Of a DNA stretch of 64,000 nt, positions 37,473-46,410 are shown one piece after another. The position numbers and the translations under genes were made by a program. Numbering within the stretch: position 1 is the first letter of the stretch; every line of letters starts with the position of its first letter. The notes under the pieces were generated by a model. It ran no database searches, was not told where the DNA came from, and saw only the letters and a program-made list of their open reading frames with translations. Origin of the DNA: Heterorhizobium halophytocola (GTDB lineage Bacteria; Pseudomonadota; Alphaproteobacteria; Rhizobiales; Rhizobiaceae). The DNA lies in the NCBI RefSeq assembly GCF_017873095.1, contig NZ_JAGGJU010000003.1, positions 124,001 to 188,000 on the forward strand, read 5' to 3'.

Positions 37473-38279
37473 ATGACCCTCGTCACCTTCATCATCCCGG
37501 TGCGCCATCAGGACAATGCCCGCGACTGGTCGGTCCTCAAGCAGAACCTGACGCAGACCATGGCGTCGATCGCCAACCAGACCAATCCCGACTGGCGCGG
37601 CATCGTCGTGGCCAATGAGGGCGCCGACATTCCAGACCTGCCGGACAAGTTCTCCGTGACCCGGGTCACGTTCCCGCCGAACACCATCCACGAGCGGGGG
37701 GATGCGACGCAGGAGGATTTTCTCGACTCGTTCCGCGCCGACAAGGGGCGGCGCGTGCTTGCCGGCATGCTCGACGCCCGCGACAGCCGCTTCTTCATGC
37801 TGGTCGATGACGACGATTTCGTCAGTGCGAAGATCGTCGACTATGTGTCGAAGCACCAGGACGGAAACGGCTGGACCATCGACAAGGGCTATATCTGGGA
37901 CGATGGCGGCACGCTGCTGCTCTGCCACAACCAGTTCAGCCACCATTGCGGGACGTCGCTGATCGTGCGCTCCGATCTCTATGGCCTGCCGGAAACGGCC
38001 GAGGCGGCGTCGATCGACTGGATCAAGGACATGCTGGGCAGCCATGTGCGGATCGGGCCGATCCTGGCCGAACGCGGGGCGCCGCTCGGCTCTCTGCCGT
38101 TCCGGGGCGCGGTCTACCGCGTCGCCCACAAGGGCTCGCACAGCAGGGCACCGAGCCTGATCGAGATGTATTTCCTGAACAAGGGCATGCTGAAACGGCC
38201 GGTGCAGGCGCTGAAGAACCTGGCCAAGCTCAGAATGGTCTCTGCCGAACACAGACGGGAATTTTTCGGCGCAGCCTGA
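37473..38279 (+). CDS. GT-A fold glycosyltransferase
   Basis: A 268-residue protein with the start of a GT-A domain ('VTFIIPVRHQDNARDWSVLKQNL', 'MASIANQTNPDWRGIVVANEG') and a metal-binding acidic cluster 'MLVDDDDFVS'. 'SLIVRSDLYGLPE' and a C-terminal 'HKGSHSRAPS' stretch follow. GGAGG precedes the ATG. It most likely transfers a sugar in assembly of the same glycan handled by the two upstream genes. Donor and acceptor are not readable, and it is more divergent than common family 2 enzymes. Confidence 0.8.
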   Translation: MTLVTFIIPVRHQDNARDWSVLKQNLTQTMASIANQTNPDWRGIVVANEGADIPDLPDKFSVTRVTFPPNTIHERGDATQEDFLDSFRADKGRRVLAGMLDARDSRFFMLVDDDDFVSAKIVDYVSKHQDGNGWTIDKGYIWDDGGTLLLCHNQFSHHCGTSLIVRSDLYGLPETAEAASIDWIKDMLGSHVRIGPILAERGAPLGSLPFRGAVYRVAHKGSHSRAPSLIEMYFLNKGMLKRPVQALKNLAKLRMVSAEHRREFFGAA

Positions 38280-38674
38280 CGCAGGCCGTCTCGTACTCTG
38301 AAGGTCGGTACGCCCCGGGCGTGCCGGCCTTTGCCGTGTTGCGGCGCCAGGGGGGCAGCAGGGGCGAAGGGGGATCCTGCCGCGCCGGACGCGAACGGCG
38401 CATGTGCCATGCATGCCGTGAACGGCGACGTAATCTCGCCGCAGCGGGGGAGACGTCAATCGCCCGCCCGAACCCGTACTAGAATTACGGCGCTCGCGTT
38501 CGCGCGTTCTTTGGCACAGTTTGCCCGGTCCTGCCAGCCGGCAGAGCGCAATCTTCATCTTATCCCGCCATGCGCCGCAGCCGCCTCCAGGCCTGCCAGG
38601 CGATCGAAACGGCGAGAATGGCAAGCAGCATGCCGCTGATTGGAGGGCGATTGGGTCGATCCGGCTGGGCAAAG
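38280..38674. other. Intergenic region after the polysaccharide cluster
   Basis: About 0.4 kb without a firm gene. A short minus-strand frame (38560-38631, stop at its left end) reads 'MLLAILAVSIAWQAWRRLRR' and looks like a membrane-anchor tail, but it lacks a supported start. Nothing else was recognised. Confidence 0.4.
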
Positions 38675-38710
38675 AAAAAGGCCCGCGCGACAATCGCAGC
38701 GGACCTTTTT
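38675..38710 (-). terminator. Terminator after tRNA-Asn
   Basis: On the minus strand AAAGGTCCGC and GCGGGCCTTT pair across a loop, followed by a T-run, 6 bases after the tRNA 3' end. Confidence 0.75.
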
Positions 38711-38716
38711 CAAATC

Positions 38717-38791
38717 TGGCTCCCCGGGTCGGATTCGAACCGACGACCTATCGATTAACAGTCGAGTGCTCTACCGCTGAGCTACCAGGGA
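38717..38791 (-). tRNA. tRNA-Asn (anticodon GUU)
   Basis: On the minus strand TCCCTGG pairs with CCGGGGA (one G-T pair). The D-arm AGCTCAGCGGTAGAGC, the anticodon loop CTGTTAA with GTT, the T-arm GTCGGTTCGAATCCGAC and an encoded CCA are all present. Confidence 0.97.
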
Positions 38792-38931
38792 ACACCGCTC
38801 GTCGCGGCGTGAGCGGGGTAATACAAACGCTGGGTCGATTTGCCAAGCCGTTTTTCAAAAAAAATTCATTGCGCTTGTCCGACCGGGCCCTCCGCCCCAT
38901 GTCCTCAGTCTGTTATCCACAGGGCAGGGTC

Positions 38932-39216
38932 ATGGCCAAGGCTAGTCGTTTCCGCGTTGATACCGAAAATGGTCGCCTGGTTGTGGGCCGCTTTCATCTT
39001 CCCATTCCCCGCTCGCGCACGGGCCGCATCCTTATCGGCCTGCTGCTCGTCCTTGGCGGCTGCCTGGGCTTTCTGCCGATCCTCGGCTTCTGGATGATCC
39101 CGCTCGGCCTGCTGCTGCTCAGCCAGGATCTGGCGCCTGTGCGGCGTCTGCGCCGGCGGATGGCCTTGTGGTGGGGCCGTCGCCGGGGATCCAACCGGCC
39201 GGCTGCCGGAAACTGA
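38932..39216 (+). CDS. Small conserved membrane protein
   Basis: A 94-residue protein with a polar N-terminus, a hydrophobic stretch of two helices ('IGLLLVLGGCLGFLPILGFW', 'MIPLGLLLLSQ') with a short break, and a basic tail ('RRLRRRMALWW'). The pattern suggests an inner-membrane hairpin. I know similar short proteins in rhizobia but no function. ATG 38932 is used; ATG 38899 in the same frame is possible. It follows tRNA-Asn divergently. A consensus DnaA 9-mer (TTATCCACA) lies at 38913-38921, probably by chance. Confidence 0.65.
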   Translation: MAKASRFRVDTENGRLVVGRFHLPIPRSRTGRILIGLLLVLGGCLGFLPILGFWMIPLGLLLLSQDLAPVRRLRRRMALWWGRRRGSNRPAAGN

Positions 39217-39498
39217 TATCCAGATCCTCCAGAAAAAGCGGCACTGGGCGCGCATCGCGACCCAAGTTGATGAGCGATTGCTGAATTAGCTTGGCTTTTG
39301 CCTCGGCTGCAGGCCGCGTTCAGGTGGCTGTCAGGTCGGTGCGCCATGCCGATCGCGTGGCGAACGGGAGAGAACCGATTTGCGGTCTCCCGAGGGCAGG
39401 GGCTCATGCGCGCCTCGCCGGAACCTGCATGTTTCCGCGAGCAGCAGACGCAGGCCCGGCCGTTCCTTCGCCCGACGACGAATGGAAAGGATCTTCCT

Positions 39499-41172
39499 TT
39501 GAGTATTCAGGACTTTTATGCGGCGCGATGGACGGTTGGCCGGCCGCGGATCGGCAGCGTCACCCTCAGCGCGATCACCGCGCTCTATGTGCTGCTCGTC
39601 TTGAACTCCGTGTTCTGGAAGAAGGGATATGACTATCTGGTCGGCGGCCATGCAGCGCTGCCGCTCCTGGCCGTCGGTCTTGCCGCCGCCCTGACCAGCC
39701 TGTTCATCGCCTTCTCGGTCAAGTATGTGACCAAGCCGTTTCTGATCGTGATGGTGATCGGCAGCGCGGTCGCCGCCTATTTCATGAACACCTTCGGCGT
39801 GATCATCGACAAGGAGATGATCCGCAACGCCTTCGATACGACCACGGCCGAGGCCAACAATCTGGTGACGCCCCAATTCCTGGGCTATGTGGCGCTGTTC
39901 GGCCTGCTGCCATCGGCGCTGATCGCCTTTGTGCGGGTGGAACACCGGACCTTCGGCCGCAAGGTGCTCTATAATGCTGCGGTCGCACTGCCGCTGCTCG
40001 GCGTCTTCACCGCCGTCGCCTTCCTCAACTTCAATGCCTATGCGGCCGGCATCCGTGGCCACAAGGACTGGTTTGCGACGCTGAACCCGGTCTTTCCGAT
40101 CGCCGCCATCGTCGGCTATGTGATCGACACCGGCGAGGAGGCCGATATCGTTGCCGCGCCGCTCGGCCGGGACGCGCATGTGACCGACGCGCCGGGCGCC
40201 GGCAACACGGCAGCGGCCGGCGCGCCCGCGCGCAAGCCGCGCCTGACGGTGCTGGTGGTCGGCGAGACCGGCCGTGCCCAGAACTTCTCGCTCGGCGGCT
40301 ACGAGCGCGAGACCAATCCGGAACTGTCGAAGCGCGACATCCTCTATTTCCCCGAGGTGACAAGCTGCGGCACCGCGACCGCCGTCTCCGTGCCCTGCAT
40401 GTTCTCGGTCTATCCGAGGCAGCAATATTCGCACAGCAAGTCGCTTGCGACGGAAAACCTCGTCGATGTGCTGGGCCATGCCGGCGTCGATGTCGTGTGG
40501 TGGGACAATGACAGCGGCAGCAAGCAGCAGGCCGACCGGATCGGCGAGCGCGATTTCTTCAAGATGGACGATCCGCGCTACTGCGTCGAAGGCGAGTGCC
40601 GCGACACCATCATGCTCGACGAGCTCGACGGCTTCCTGAAGGACGTGAAGAAGGACACCGTGCTGGTGATCCACCAGATCGGCAGCCACGGCCCGTCCTA
40701 TTACAAGCGCTACGACGAGAGCCAGCGGCGTTTCACGCCGGACTGCCGCACGCCCGAGCTTGCCAAATGCAGCCAGCAGGAGCTGATCAACGCCTATGAC
40801 AACACGATCATCGCCACCGATCAGTTCGTCGCCGGGGTGATCGACAGGCTGTCCGCCCATCAGGGCACGCTCGATCCGGCGTTGCTCTATCTGTCGGATC
40901 ATGGCGAGTCGCTCGGCGAATACGGGGTCTACCTGCATGGCGCGCCCTACATGATCGCGCCGCCGCAGCAGACCCATGTGCCGTTCCTGTTCTGGTTCGG
41001 ATCGACGGCCAAGGCCAAGCTCGACCCCGATTGCCTGAAGGCCGAGGCGGCAAAGCCGCAGTCCCAGGACAATGTCTTCCACAGCATGCTCGGCCTGATG
41101 CATGTCGAAACCTCGGTAAGGGATCCGAAACTGGATCTGGTGACCGCCTGCCGGACGTCGAAGACGTCGTAA
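39499..41172 (+). CDS. eptA: Phosphoethanolamine--lipid A transferase
   Basis: A 557-residue enzyme when started at TTG 39499, which has AAGGA eight bases upstream and gives the usual EptA length; an in-frame ATG at 39406 would add 31 residues. The N-terminal half has five membrane helices. The periplasmic sulfatase-like domain carries E in 'VVGETGRAQNFSLGGY', the nucleophile T294 in 'SCGTATAVSVPCMF', and the metal ligands in 'HQIGSHGPSYY' and 'LSDHGESLGEYG'. Disulfide cysteines flank the active Thr. It adds phosphoethanolamine to lipid A, lowering surface charge. A two-component system follows in the order of eptA-basR-basS. Confidence 0.95.
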   Translation: MSIQDFYAARWTVGRPRIGSVTLSAITALYVLLVLNSVFWKKGYDYLVGGHAALPLLAVGLAAALTSLFIAFSVKYVTKPFLIVMVIGSAVAAYFMNTFGVIIDKEMIRNAFDTTTAEANNLVTPQFLGYVALFGLLPSALIAFVRVEHRTFGRKVLYNAAVALPLLGVFTAVAFLNFNAYAAGIRGHKDWFATLNPVFPIAAIVGYVIDTGEEADIVAAPLGRDAHVTDAPGAGNTAAAGAPARKPRLTVLVVGETGRAQNFSLGGYERETNPELSKRDILYFPEVTSCGTATAVSVPCMFSVYPRQQYSHSKSLATENLVDVLGHAGVDVVWWDNDSGSKQQADRIGERDFFKMDDPRYCVEGECRDTIMLDELDGFLKDVKKDTVLVIHQIGSHGPSYYKRYDESQRRFTPDCRTPELAKCSQQELINAYDNTIIATDQFVAGVIDRLSAHQGTLDPALLYLSDHGESLGEYGVYLHGAPYMIAPPQQTHVPFLFWFGSTAKAKLDPDCLKAEAAKPQSQDNVFHSMLGLMHVETSVRDPKLDLVTACRTSKTS

Positions 41173-41432
41173 GCGCCGGCGCATGCGGGGCGCGGGATCC
41201 GAAGATCAATAACATAGCCGGATTACCCTTCTCCGGCCGGATCCCGCCCTCAATTGCTTTCGTTATCGACCATGCCAGGGGACATGTCGGACGGGTGGGG
41301 GACGTCATGGCAGACGATTTAACCGGAATAACCACCGTTCGGGGGCTGGCAGCGCCCGACGACCGCGATATGCTTGCCGGAATGTCCGGGATCGGGCTTG
41401 CGCTGGATCCAGAGACAGACGGCGGAGGTAAT

Positions 41433-42092
41433 GTGCGCGTATTATTGGTGGAAGACGACAGCGTTCTGGGCGAGGCGGTGCGCGATCACGTGGCAAGCTC
41501 GGGCCATGCGGTCGATTGGGTCGGGACCCTCGGCGAGGCCGGTGCGGCGGCAGGTGCCGTCGTCTACGGGCTGATCCTGCTCGATCTGCGGCTGCCGGAC
41601 GGGAGCGGTGTCGATTTCCTGCGCACGCTGCGTCGACGCTCCGTCGACACCCCTGTCATCATCCTCACTGCCCATGACCAGATTTCCGACCGCATCGAGG
41701 GGCTGAAAAGCGGCGCCGACGATTATCTGGTCAAGCCTTTCGATCTCGACGAACTCAGCGCCCGCATCCTGGCCGTCAGCCGCCGTTATGGCGGTCGCAT
41801 CTCGCCGGCCCTGCATTGGGGACCGCTGACGGTGCAGCTCAACGATCGCATCGCCAGGCTGGACGGCAAGGACGTGGCACTCTCCAGCCGCGAATGGGCG
41901 GTGCTGGAGGCGCTGATCGACCGGCCGGGCGCGATCGTCTCCAAGCAGCAGATCGACGAGGCGCTCTATGCCTTCGGCTCCGAGGTCGAGAGCAATACGG
42001 TGGAGGTCTATGTCAGCCGGCTGCGCAAGAAGCTCGGCAGGCAGGTGGTCGAGACCGTGCGCGGTCTCGGATACCGGCTTGGGGGGCGCTGA
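41433..42092 (+). CDS. OmpR/PmrA-type response regulator
   Basis: A 219-residue regulator. The receiver domain has D8/D9, the phosphoacceptor D51 in 'LILLDLRLPDG', T79 and K101 in 'DYLVKPFD'. A winged helix DNA-binding domain follows from about 125 ('LSSREWAVLEALIDRPGAIVSKQQI', 'VEVYVSRLRKKLG'). The start is read as GTG 41433 (MRVLLVEDD) preceded by GGAGGT, but only 3 bases away; an ATG at 41382 in frame is an alternative. Its stop overlaps the kinase start (TGATG), so the two are translationally coupled. It probably controls the eptA gene upstream. Confidence 0.92.
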   Translation: MRVLLVEDDSVLGEAVRDHVASSGHAVDWVGTLGEAGAAAGAVVYGLILLDLRLPDGSGVDFLRTLRRRSVDTPVIILTAHDQISDRIEGLKSGADDYLVKPFDLDELSARILAVSRRYGGRISPALHWGPLTVQLNDRIARLDGKDVALSSREWAVLEALIDRPGAIVSKQQIDEALYAFGSEVESNTVEVYVSRLRKKLGRQVVETVRGLGYRLGGR

Positions 42093-43468
42093 TGCGCCAT
42101 CCCAGCATGACGGTCCGCCTGATCATGGCGATCACCGTCGCGGTCTGCCTGTTCTGGGCGATGGCGGTGGCGCTCAGCATCGTCATCATGCACGAGGAAT
42201 ATGGCGAGATCTTCGACAGCGCCCTGCAGGAGACGGCGCTGCGCCTGGCACCGCTGGTGGTCGACGACCTGCAGCGCCAGCCCGACATGCACGAGGCGAT
42301 CAACCTGCATCCGCTGACCGGCTTTACCGGCGACGGCTATCTGACCTACCAGGTGCGCGACGCGACCGGCAAGGTCGTCATGCATTCGCACGACGTGACC
42401 ACGACGCCGTTCGATGCACCGCTGCGCGACGGTTTTGCGACCAGCGAGCGCTACCGGTTCTACACGGTCTCGGCCAATTCCGGCGCGCTGTACGTTCATA
42501 TCGCCGACCTGCTGGCCCACCGCCGCCAGGCGCTGATCGAGGGCGGGCAGGCGCTGTTGCTGCCGGCGGTGCTGCTCGTGCCGGTGTCGATCCTGCTCGT
42601 CTGGCTGGTGGTGCGCCGCAGCCTGCTGCCGATCGACCGGCTGCGCGGCGCCATCGCCGACAAGGACAGCGGCAATCTGGAGGCAATCGAGATCGCCGAA
42701 CTGCCCCGCGAATTGCGCCCGATCGCCCGCTCGGTCAACAATCTGCTCGCCCGGCTACGCTCCGCCTTCGATTCGGAGCGGGAATTTGCCGCCAACAGTG
42801 CGCATGAATTGCGCACGCCGCTGGCAGGCGCCCTGGCACAGACCCAGCTGCTGATCCGCTCGCTGGAGGAGGGGCCACAGCGCAGCCGCGCCGTGCAGGT
42901 GAACCGGGCGCTGACGCGGCTGACGGCGCTGACGGAAAAGCTGCTGCAGCTGTCGCGCGCCGAGGCCGGGATCGGCGCGTCGGCCGACGCTGTCAATCTG
43001 GTCGAAGTGCTCGATTCGGTTGTCGAAGACTTCAAGGCAAGGGATTCAAACGGCAGGCCAATTCGCTATCACAGTCCGGCGAATGCCGCCCTGGTCCGCC
43101 CCGTCGATCCCGACGCCTTCGCCATCGTCATCCGCAACCTTGTCGAAAACGCCATCACCCATGGCGAGCCGGACGTCCCGGTCACGATTTCCTTCGACGG
43201 CGAGACGATTTCCGTGACGAATGGCGCGCGGGCCATGACCATGGGCGAAATCGCCGCGATGCGCAGCCGCTTCACCCGCGGCAAGAGGGCAGGGCCCGGC
43301 TCGGGCCTCGGGCTTTCGATCGTCGAGCGGCTGCTGACCAGCATGGGTGCGCAGCTGACGCTGACCTGCGACCCTTCTGCCACCGACGCGACACCGGTCG
43401 AACAGCGCGATGCGGCGCTGTTTTGCGCTCAGCTGCGGTTTGACGGCGGCGAGGCCGCAGCCGTTTAA
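42092..43468 (+). CDS. Sensor histidine kinase (PmrB/QseC-like)
   Basis: A 458-residue kinase with TM1 at about 8-30, a periplasmic sensor of about 120 residues, TM2 at about 156-174, HAMP, and a DHp domain with H238 in 'NSAHELRTPLAG'. The ATPase domain has the N box 'VIRNLVENAITHGE' and 'GPGSGLGLSIVERLL' as G boxes; the G1 region is compressed ('ISVTNGARAMTMGEI'). It overlaps the response regulator stop by one base. In enterobacteria a kinase in this position senses cationic peptides, metals or low pH; the signal here is inferred only. Confidence 0.92.
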   Translation: MRHPSMTVRLIMAITVAVCLFWAMAVALSIVIMHEEYGEIFDSALQETALRLAPLVVDDLQRQPDMHEAINLHPLTGFTGDGYLTYQVRDATGKVVMHSHDVTTTPFDAPLRDGFATSERYRFYTVSANSGALYVHIADLLAHRRQALIEGGQALLLPAVLLVPVSILLVWLVVRRSLLPIDRLRGAIADKDSGNLEAIEIAELPRELRPIARSVNNLLARLRSAFDSEREFAANSAHELRTPLAGALAQTQLLIRSLEEGPQRSRAVQVNRALTRLTALTEKLLQLSRAEAGIGASADAVNLVEVLDSVVEDFKARDSNGRPIRYHSPANAALVRPVDPDAFAIVIRNLVENAITHGEPDVPVTISFDGETISVTNGARAMTMGEIAAMRSRFTRGKRAGPGSGLGLSIVERLLTSMGAQLTLTCDPSATDATPVEQRDAALFCAQLRFDGGEAAAV

Positions 43469-43526
43469 CGAGCGCCGTGGCGGCAGCCCGCAACGACGGC
43501 GTCCGGCGGTTTTCAGGCACGGATGA

Positions 43527-43646
43527 TCAGGGATTGAGCGGTGCGTAGGCGCTGAGGGCGGCCGCGACCGTCACGGCGGTCTCCTCGTCGAGGCAATTGC
43601 AGATCACGTTGCCTTGCGCATCCTGCACCTCGTAGCGCACCGCCAT
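43527..43646 (-). CDS. 39-residue conserved-looking small protein
   Basis: The frame can be read from 43745 (72 residues), but an internal ATG at 43646 has a consensus AGGAGG six bases upstream, while the longer start has none. The short product 'MAVRYEVQDAQGNVICN...' is one beta-hairpin with Cys pair 'CNC' and a helix 'DEETAVTVAAALSAYAPL'. No family is recognised. It ends 58 bases from the convergent histidine kinase gene. Small soluble proteins of this size often await annotation in rhizobia. Confidence 0.55.
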   Translation of the reverse strand: MAVRYEVQDAQGNVICNCLDEETAVTVAAALSAYAPLNP

Positions 43647-44116
43647 GGCGTCCTCCTGCCGGCACGGGCGCCCTTCGATATCGACGAGCAGGCGAACGAA
43701 GGAAAACGGGCCGGTCGCCCGCAGCTTTTCCGAAATCATCTGCATGGCGTGCCGATCGGGGTCGGAGCCGTCACGGCCGCTGGGCGGGATCGGTGGCGAA
43801 GTGGCATTTCGGGCAGTCTCCCTGGCAGGCCGCTCTGTTGGTTTTCGATCATGTTTCGGCGGCCTTACCCGTATCCGGTCCTGCGAATATACGCGGGATC
43901 TGAAGCCGATGGAATGCCGGGCGGGCGGCTTTCTGAGGCGGCGGAGAGCGGGGGCTGTCCGGCGGTGGCCGTGATCTGCCGGACCTTGCGGGCAACGATG
44001 CGCGGCGAGGATCGACGGTGGCCTTGCAAAATCACCGGATTTTCGGAAAATCCCTCTTGCGGTTTGTCTGGAACCCGTCTAAATCCGCGCCACCACACGC
44101 ACTTTTGATTTGGATC
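43647..44116. other. Intergenic region upstream of tRNA-Cys
   Basis: About 0.47 kb. It contains no gene that I can support. The last 100 bases before the tRNA probably hold its promoter. Confidence 0.4.
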
Positions 44117-44190
44117 GGCCTCGTGGCGGAGTGGTTACGCAGAGGACTGCAAATCCTTGCACCCCGGTTCGATTCCGGGCGAGGCCTCCA
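44117..44190 (+). tRNA. tRNA-Cys (anticodon GCA)
   Basis: GGCCTCG pairs with CGAGGCC, discriminator T, CCA encoded. The anticodon loop ACTGCAAATCC contains GCA, and the T-arm CCGGTTCGATTCCGG is complete. Confidence 0.97.
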
Positions 44191-44920
44191 ATACCTCCCT
44201 TGATAGCCGTGAAGAGCATGGAACCCCGTCGGTGCGGCCGTTCCGGTCATAACCGAACGATCCGCACTTTTTGCAGCGGACGTGCTGGCAAGAATGCTCT
44301 GCGTGGATTGGTCGGAGGTCTTCGTTGCGTCTACCATACTGCATTCCATTCGTATTTTAGGGGTCGCTCATCGCAGCGCTGCTACCGTGAACGAATATGG
44401 AACAAGCGCATGCGGCAAGACAGGCGTCCGCAGGTGGAAACGGTTTACACGAATTCGAGATTGCTCAAGGAGAGACAGGCTGGCACGGTCAACGGATGGC
44501 ACGAGACAGCCTGAAAATTCCGAGGTCGGCCCTGGCCTTCTAAGCCGGTGCTCAACGTGACGTTTTTCACGGGGGATGAATGGTCGAGCGTTTGTTGACC
44601 TTAGTCCATCGGAATGATGTAAATGCCGGCTCGGTTAGGGAGGGAGCAAAATGCAGCGGTAATTTCTGGCAGTCTTGATTGCTCTCTTCAGCAGCAGAGC
44701 GATATCTGCCGATATGCCTCACACGATGGTTTCCTACTTTATTTCAATGCTTAACATGCCGGTTAGCACAGCTGGTTAGCCGTGGGTCTGGAATATATCG
44801 CGAAAGTTGGTGGCGAACCGGTCGGTTAACCGGCTGTTATCGCCGCTTTATATGTGGCCCTTCGGGACCACCAACAGTCGCGAGGGCAGGTGGGCGCCGC
44901 CACCTGCTCTGTAGCTGAAG
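44191..44920. other. Gene-poor stretch after tRNA-Cys
   Basis: About 0.73 kb of lower-GC sequence with short open frames, none recognisable. A perfect repeat of the tRNA 3' end was not found by eye, so no attachment site can be claimed. Sequence character differs from the flanking housekeeping genes. Confidence 0.5.
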
Positions 44921-45262
44921 TCAGCGGCGCTCAGGCACCCAGATCCGACGCCCGTCACGGATGATCCAGCGGCCGTTTTGGACGTTCTCGTGCCGCGAGC
45001 GACGAGCGCGATCACCATTCCAGCCTTCACGACCATCCTTGTCGCGCCATCCCTCGTGGCCGCGTCGGCCGTCGCTTCGGCGGTCATAGCGTTGATCATG
45101 GCGATCGCGATCGGGGCGGCCTCGGTCACGATCCCCTCGATCCACGTGGTAATATCGTGGACCGGAGTCCTGGACGACGTAAGATCCGCCTTCGCTGACG
45201 CAGCCGACCGTCGTAAGACAAACGAGGGCGAGGGTGGACGCAGTAATGATTTTCATTTTCAT
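44921..45262 (-). CDS. Small exported protein, lipoprotein candidate, Arg/Asp/Gly-rich
   Basis: A 113-residue protein with an N-terminal signal ('MKMKIITASTLALVCLTTVGC') that resembles a lipobox, though -3 is Thr. The mature part is unusual: about 60 residues almost entirely Arg, Asp, Gly, His and Ser ('DRGDRDRGRPDRDRHDQRYD'), then 'GRWIIRDGRRIWVPERR'. The charge pattern suggests an unfolded polyampholyte linked to the envelope. AAGGAG lies six bases before the ATG. No family is recognised. Confidence 0.65.
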   Translation of the reverse strand: MKMKIITASTLALVCLTTVGCVSEGGSYVVQDSGPRYYHVDRGDRDRGRPDRDRHDQRYDRRSDGRRGHEGWRDKDGREGWNGDRARRSRHENVQNGRWIIRDGRRIWVPERR

Positions 45263-45594
45263 GGGCTTCTCCTTGATGCTCGAGCAAATGGGGCATCTTC
45301 ACCAGATGGCAACCTAGAAGAGCCGGGTGAGGTAACCGGAGTGAGGAAGTTCGACGGCTTGATGCTTAGCGGATGCCAAATCTGAGGCGCTGGTCATATC
45401 GGAAAGGCGCCGTCTGTACGCAGACGTCATGCGTCCTATCAAGATCTTGACAATCGCAGCCACACCTACAAAGGGCAACCTGGCACGGCTATCTGCGCCC
45501 TTGCGTGTGAGCGGAGCTGGACGGCAACAGGAGATAATATAGTGTCGTCGAGCCGTGCGGTCGCAGCCGGTTGATACGCAAAAATGGCACGTTC
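45263..45594. other. Intergenic region between two divergent small genes
   Basis: About 0.33 kb that must hold the promoters of the lipoprotein candidate and of the membrane protein. I see no specific motif. Confidence 0.4.
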
Positions 45595-46152
45595 ATGAAC
45601 TTTCCGATTCTCGCGACAGTCATCTCGATGGTCCTCGGCCTGTCCGTGACCCGCCTTCTAACCGGGTTTGTGACCATTTTTCGCATACGAAGGAAGTCGC
45701 CCATGGATTGGGTGCCGCTCGCCTGGAGCAGCATCTTGTTCATCATGCAACTGCAGTATTGGTGGGCGATCAATCAGTTGTCTGCGCTTCGGCAGACATT
45801 TGCGTTCAGCGAATTCATTTTTCTGGTTCTGATGACCCTGATGCTGTTTGTCACCGCAGCGCTAATTTTGCCCAGTCGCGGTGAGGACGAAGATCAGGGA
45901 TTGCGTGTGTATTTCGAGCAGGACGGGCGCTTTGCGTTGATTTCGCTGACAGCCTTTCTGTTGTTCGGGCTAGTTGTGAACGTCTTCGGATTCCAAAGCC
46001 CGCTTGAAACAGCCTGGGCTATCACAGACGTTCCGATGATCATCCTTCCCGCTTTAGCGTTCTTCCTGCGCGACAGAAAATACTATGCGGTCATCACAGC
46101 AATCTACCTTCCCCTGTGCGCCATGGACGTCTGGATTTCACTGGCGTCGTAA
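45595..46152 (+). CDS. Multi-pass membrane protein of unknown function
   Basis: A 185-residue protein with about five to six hydrophobic segments, starting 'MNFPILATVISMVLGLSVTRLLTGFV'. This start motif occurs in a widespread group of unnamed proteobacterial membrane proteins. ATG 45595 was chosen over TTG 45571. Codon use is less GC-biased than in the housekeeping genes. No functional residues are recognised. Confidence 0.65.
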   Translation: MNFPILATVISMVLGLSVTRLLTGFVTIFRIRRKSPMDWVPLAWSSILFIMQLQYWWAINQLSALRQTFAFSEFIFLVLMTLMLFVTAALILPSRGEDEDQGLRVYFEQDGRFALISLTAFLLFGLVVNVFGFQSPLETAWAITDVPMIILPALAFFLRDRKYYAVITAIYLPLCAMDVWISLAS

Positions 46153-46410
46153 GCGCGGCTAGCCCAGGCCTGGAACCTGGTCGAGGTGTGGCAGAGTGTG
46201 GCAAGCGACGCTGAAAACATTCGCAGTTTTAAATGTTTGGTCGTATGGCAATCACTTGCTAAGACATTGAATAAACGAATAATCAGCGGGTCCGGGCGTG
46301 GCCTGCATCTCTTTCAGAATGTCTTTGAAGAAGTTTGCGCTGTTTTCACGCCGTCGCTGCTCTCGCCGCAGGGCGGCAAGCGGGGGATGGCTTGCGGGCC
46401 GGCGCCCGGC

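Noticed and set aside
38521-38758. Plus-strand frame reading 'APRVGFEPTTYRLTV' over tRNA-Asn
   Set aside because: Translation of the antisense strand of tRNA-Asn; only the downstream part from 38932 is kept as a gene.
38913-38921. Perfect DnaA box TTATCCACA
   Set aside because: A single site without clustering, AT-rich unwinding region or origin genes; expected by chance in 64 kb.
44191-44290. Integration site at tRNA-Cys
   Set aside because: No integrase gene and no direct repeat of the tRNA 3' end was found within the window.
44032-44349. Minus-strand frame across tRNA-Cys with 'PGIEPGCKDLQSS'
   Set aside because: This is the well-known artificial translation of the antisense strand of a tRNA, not a protein.
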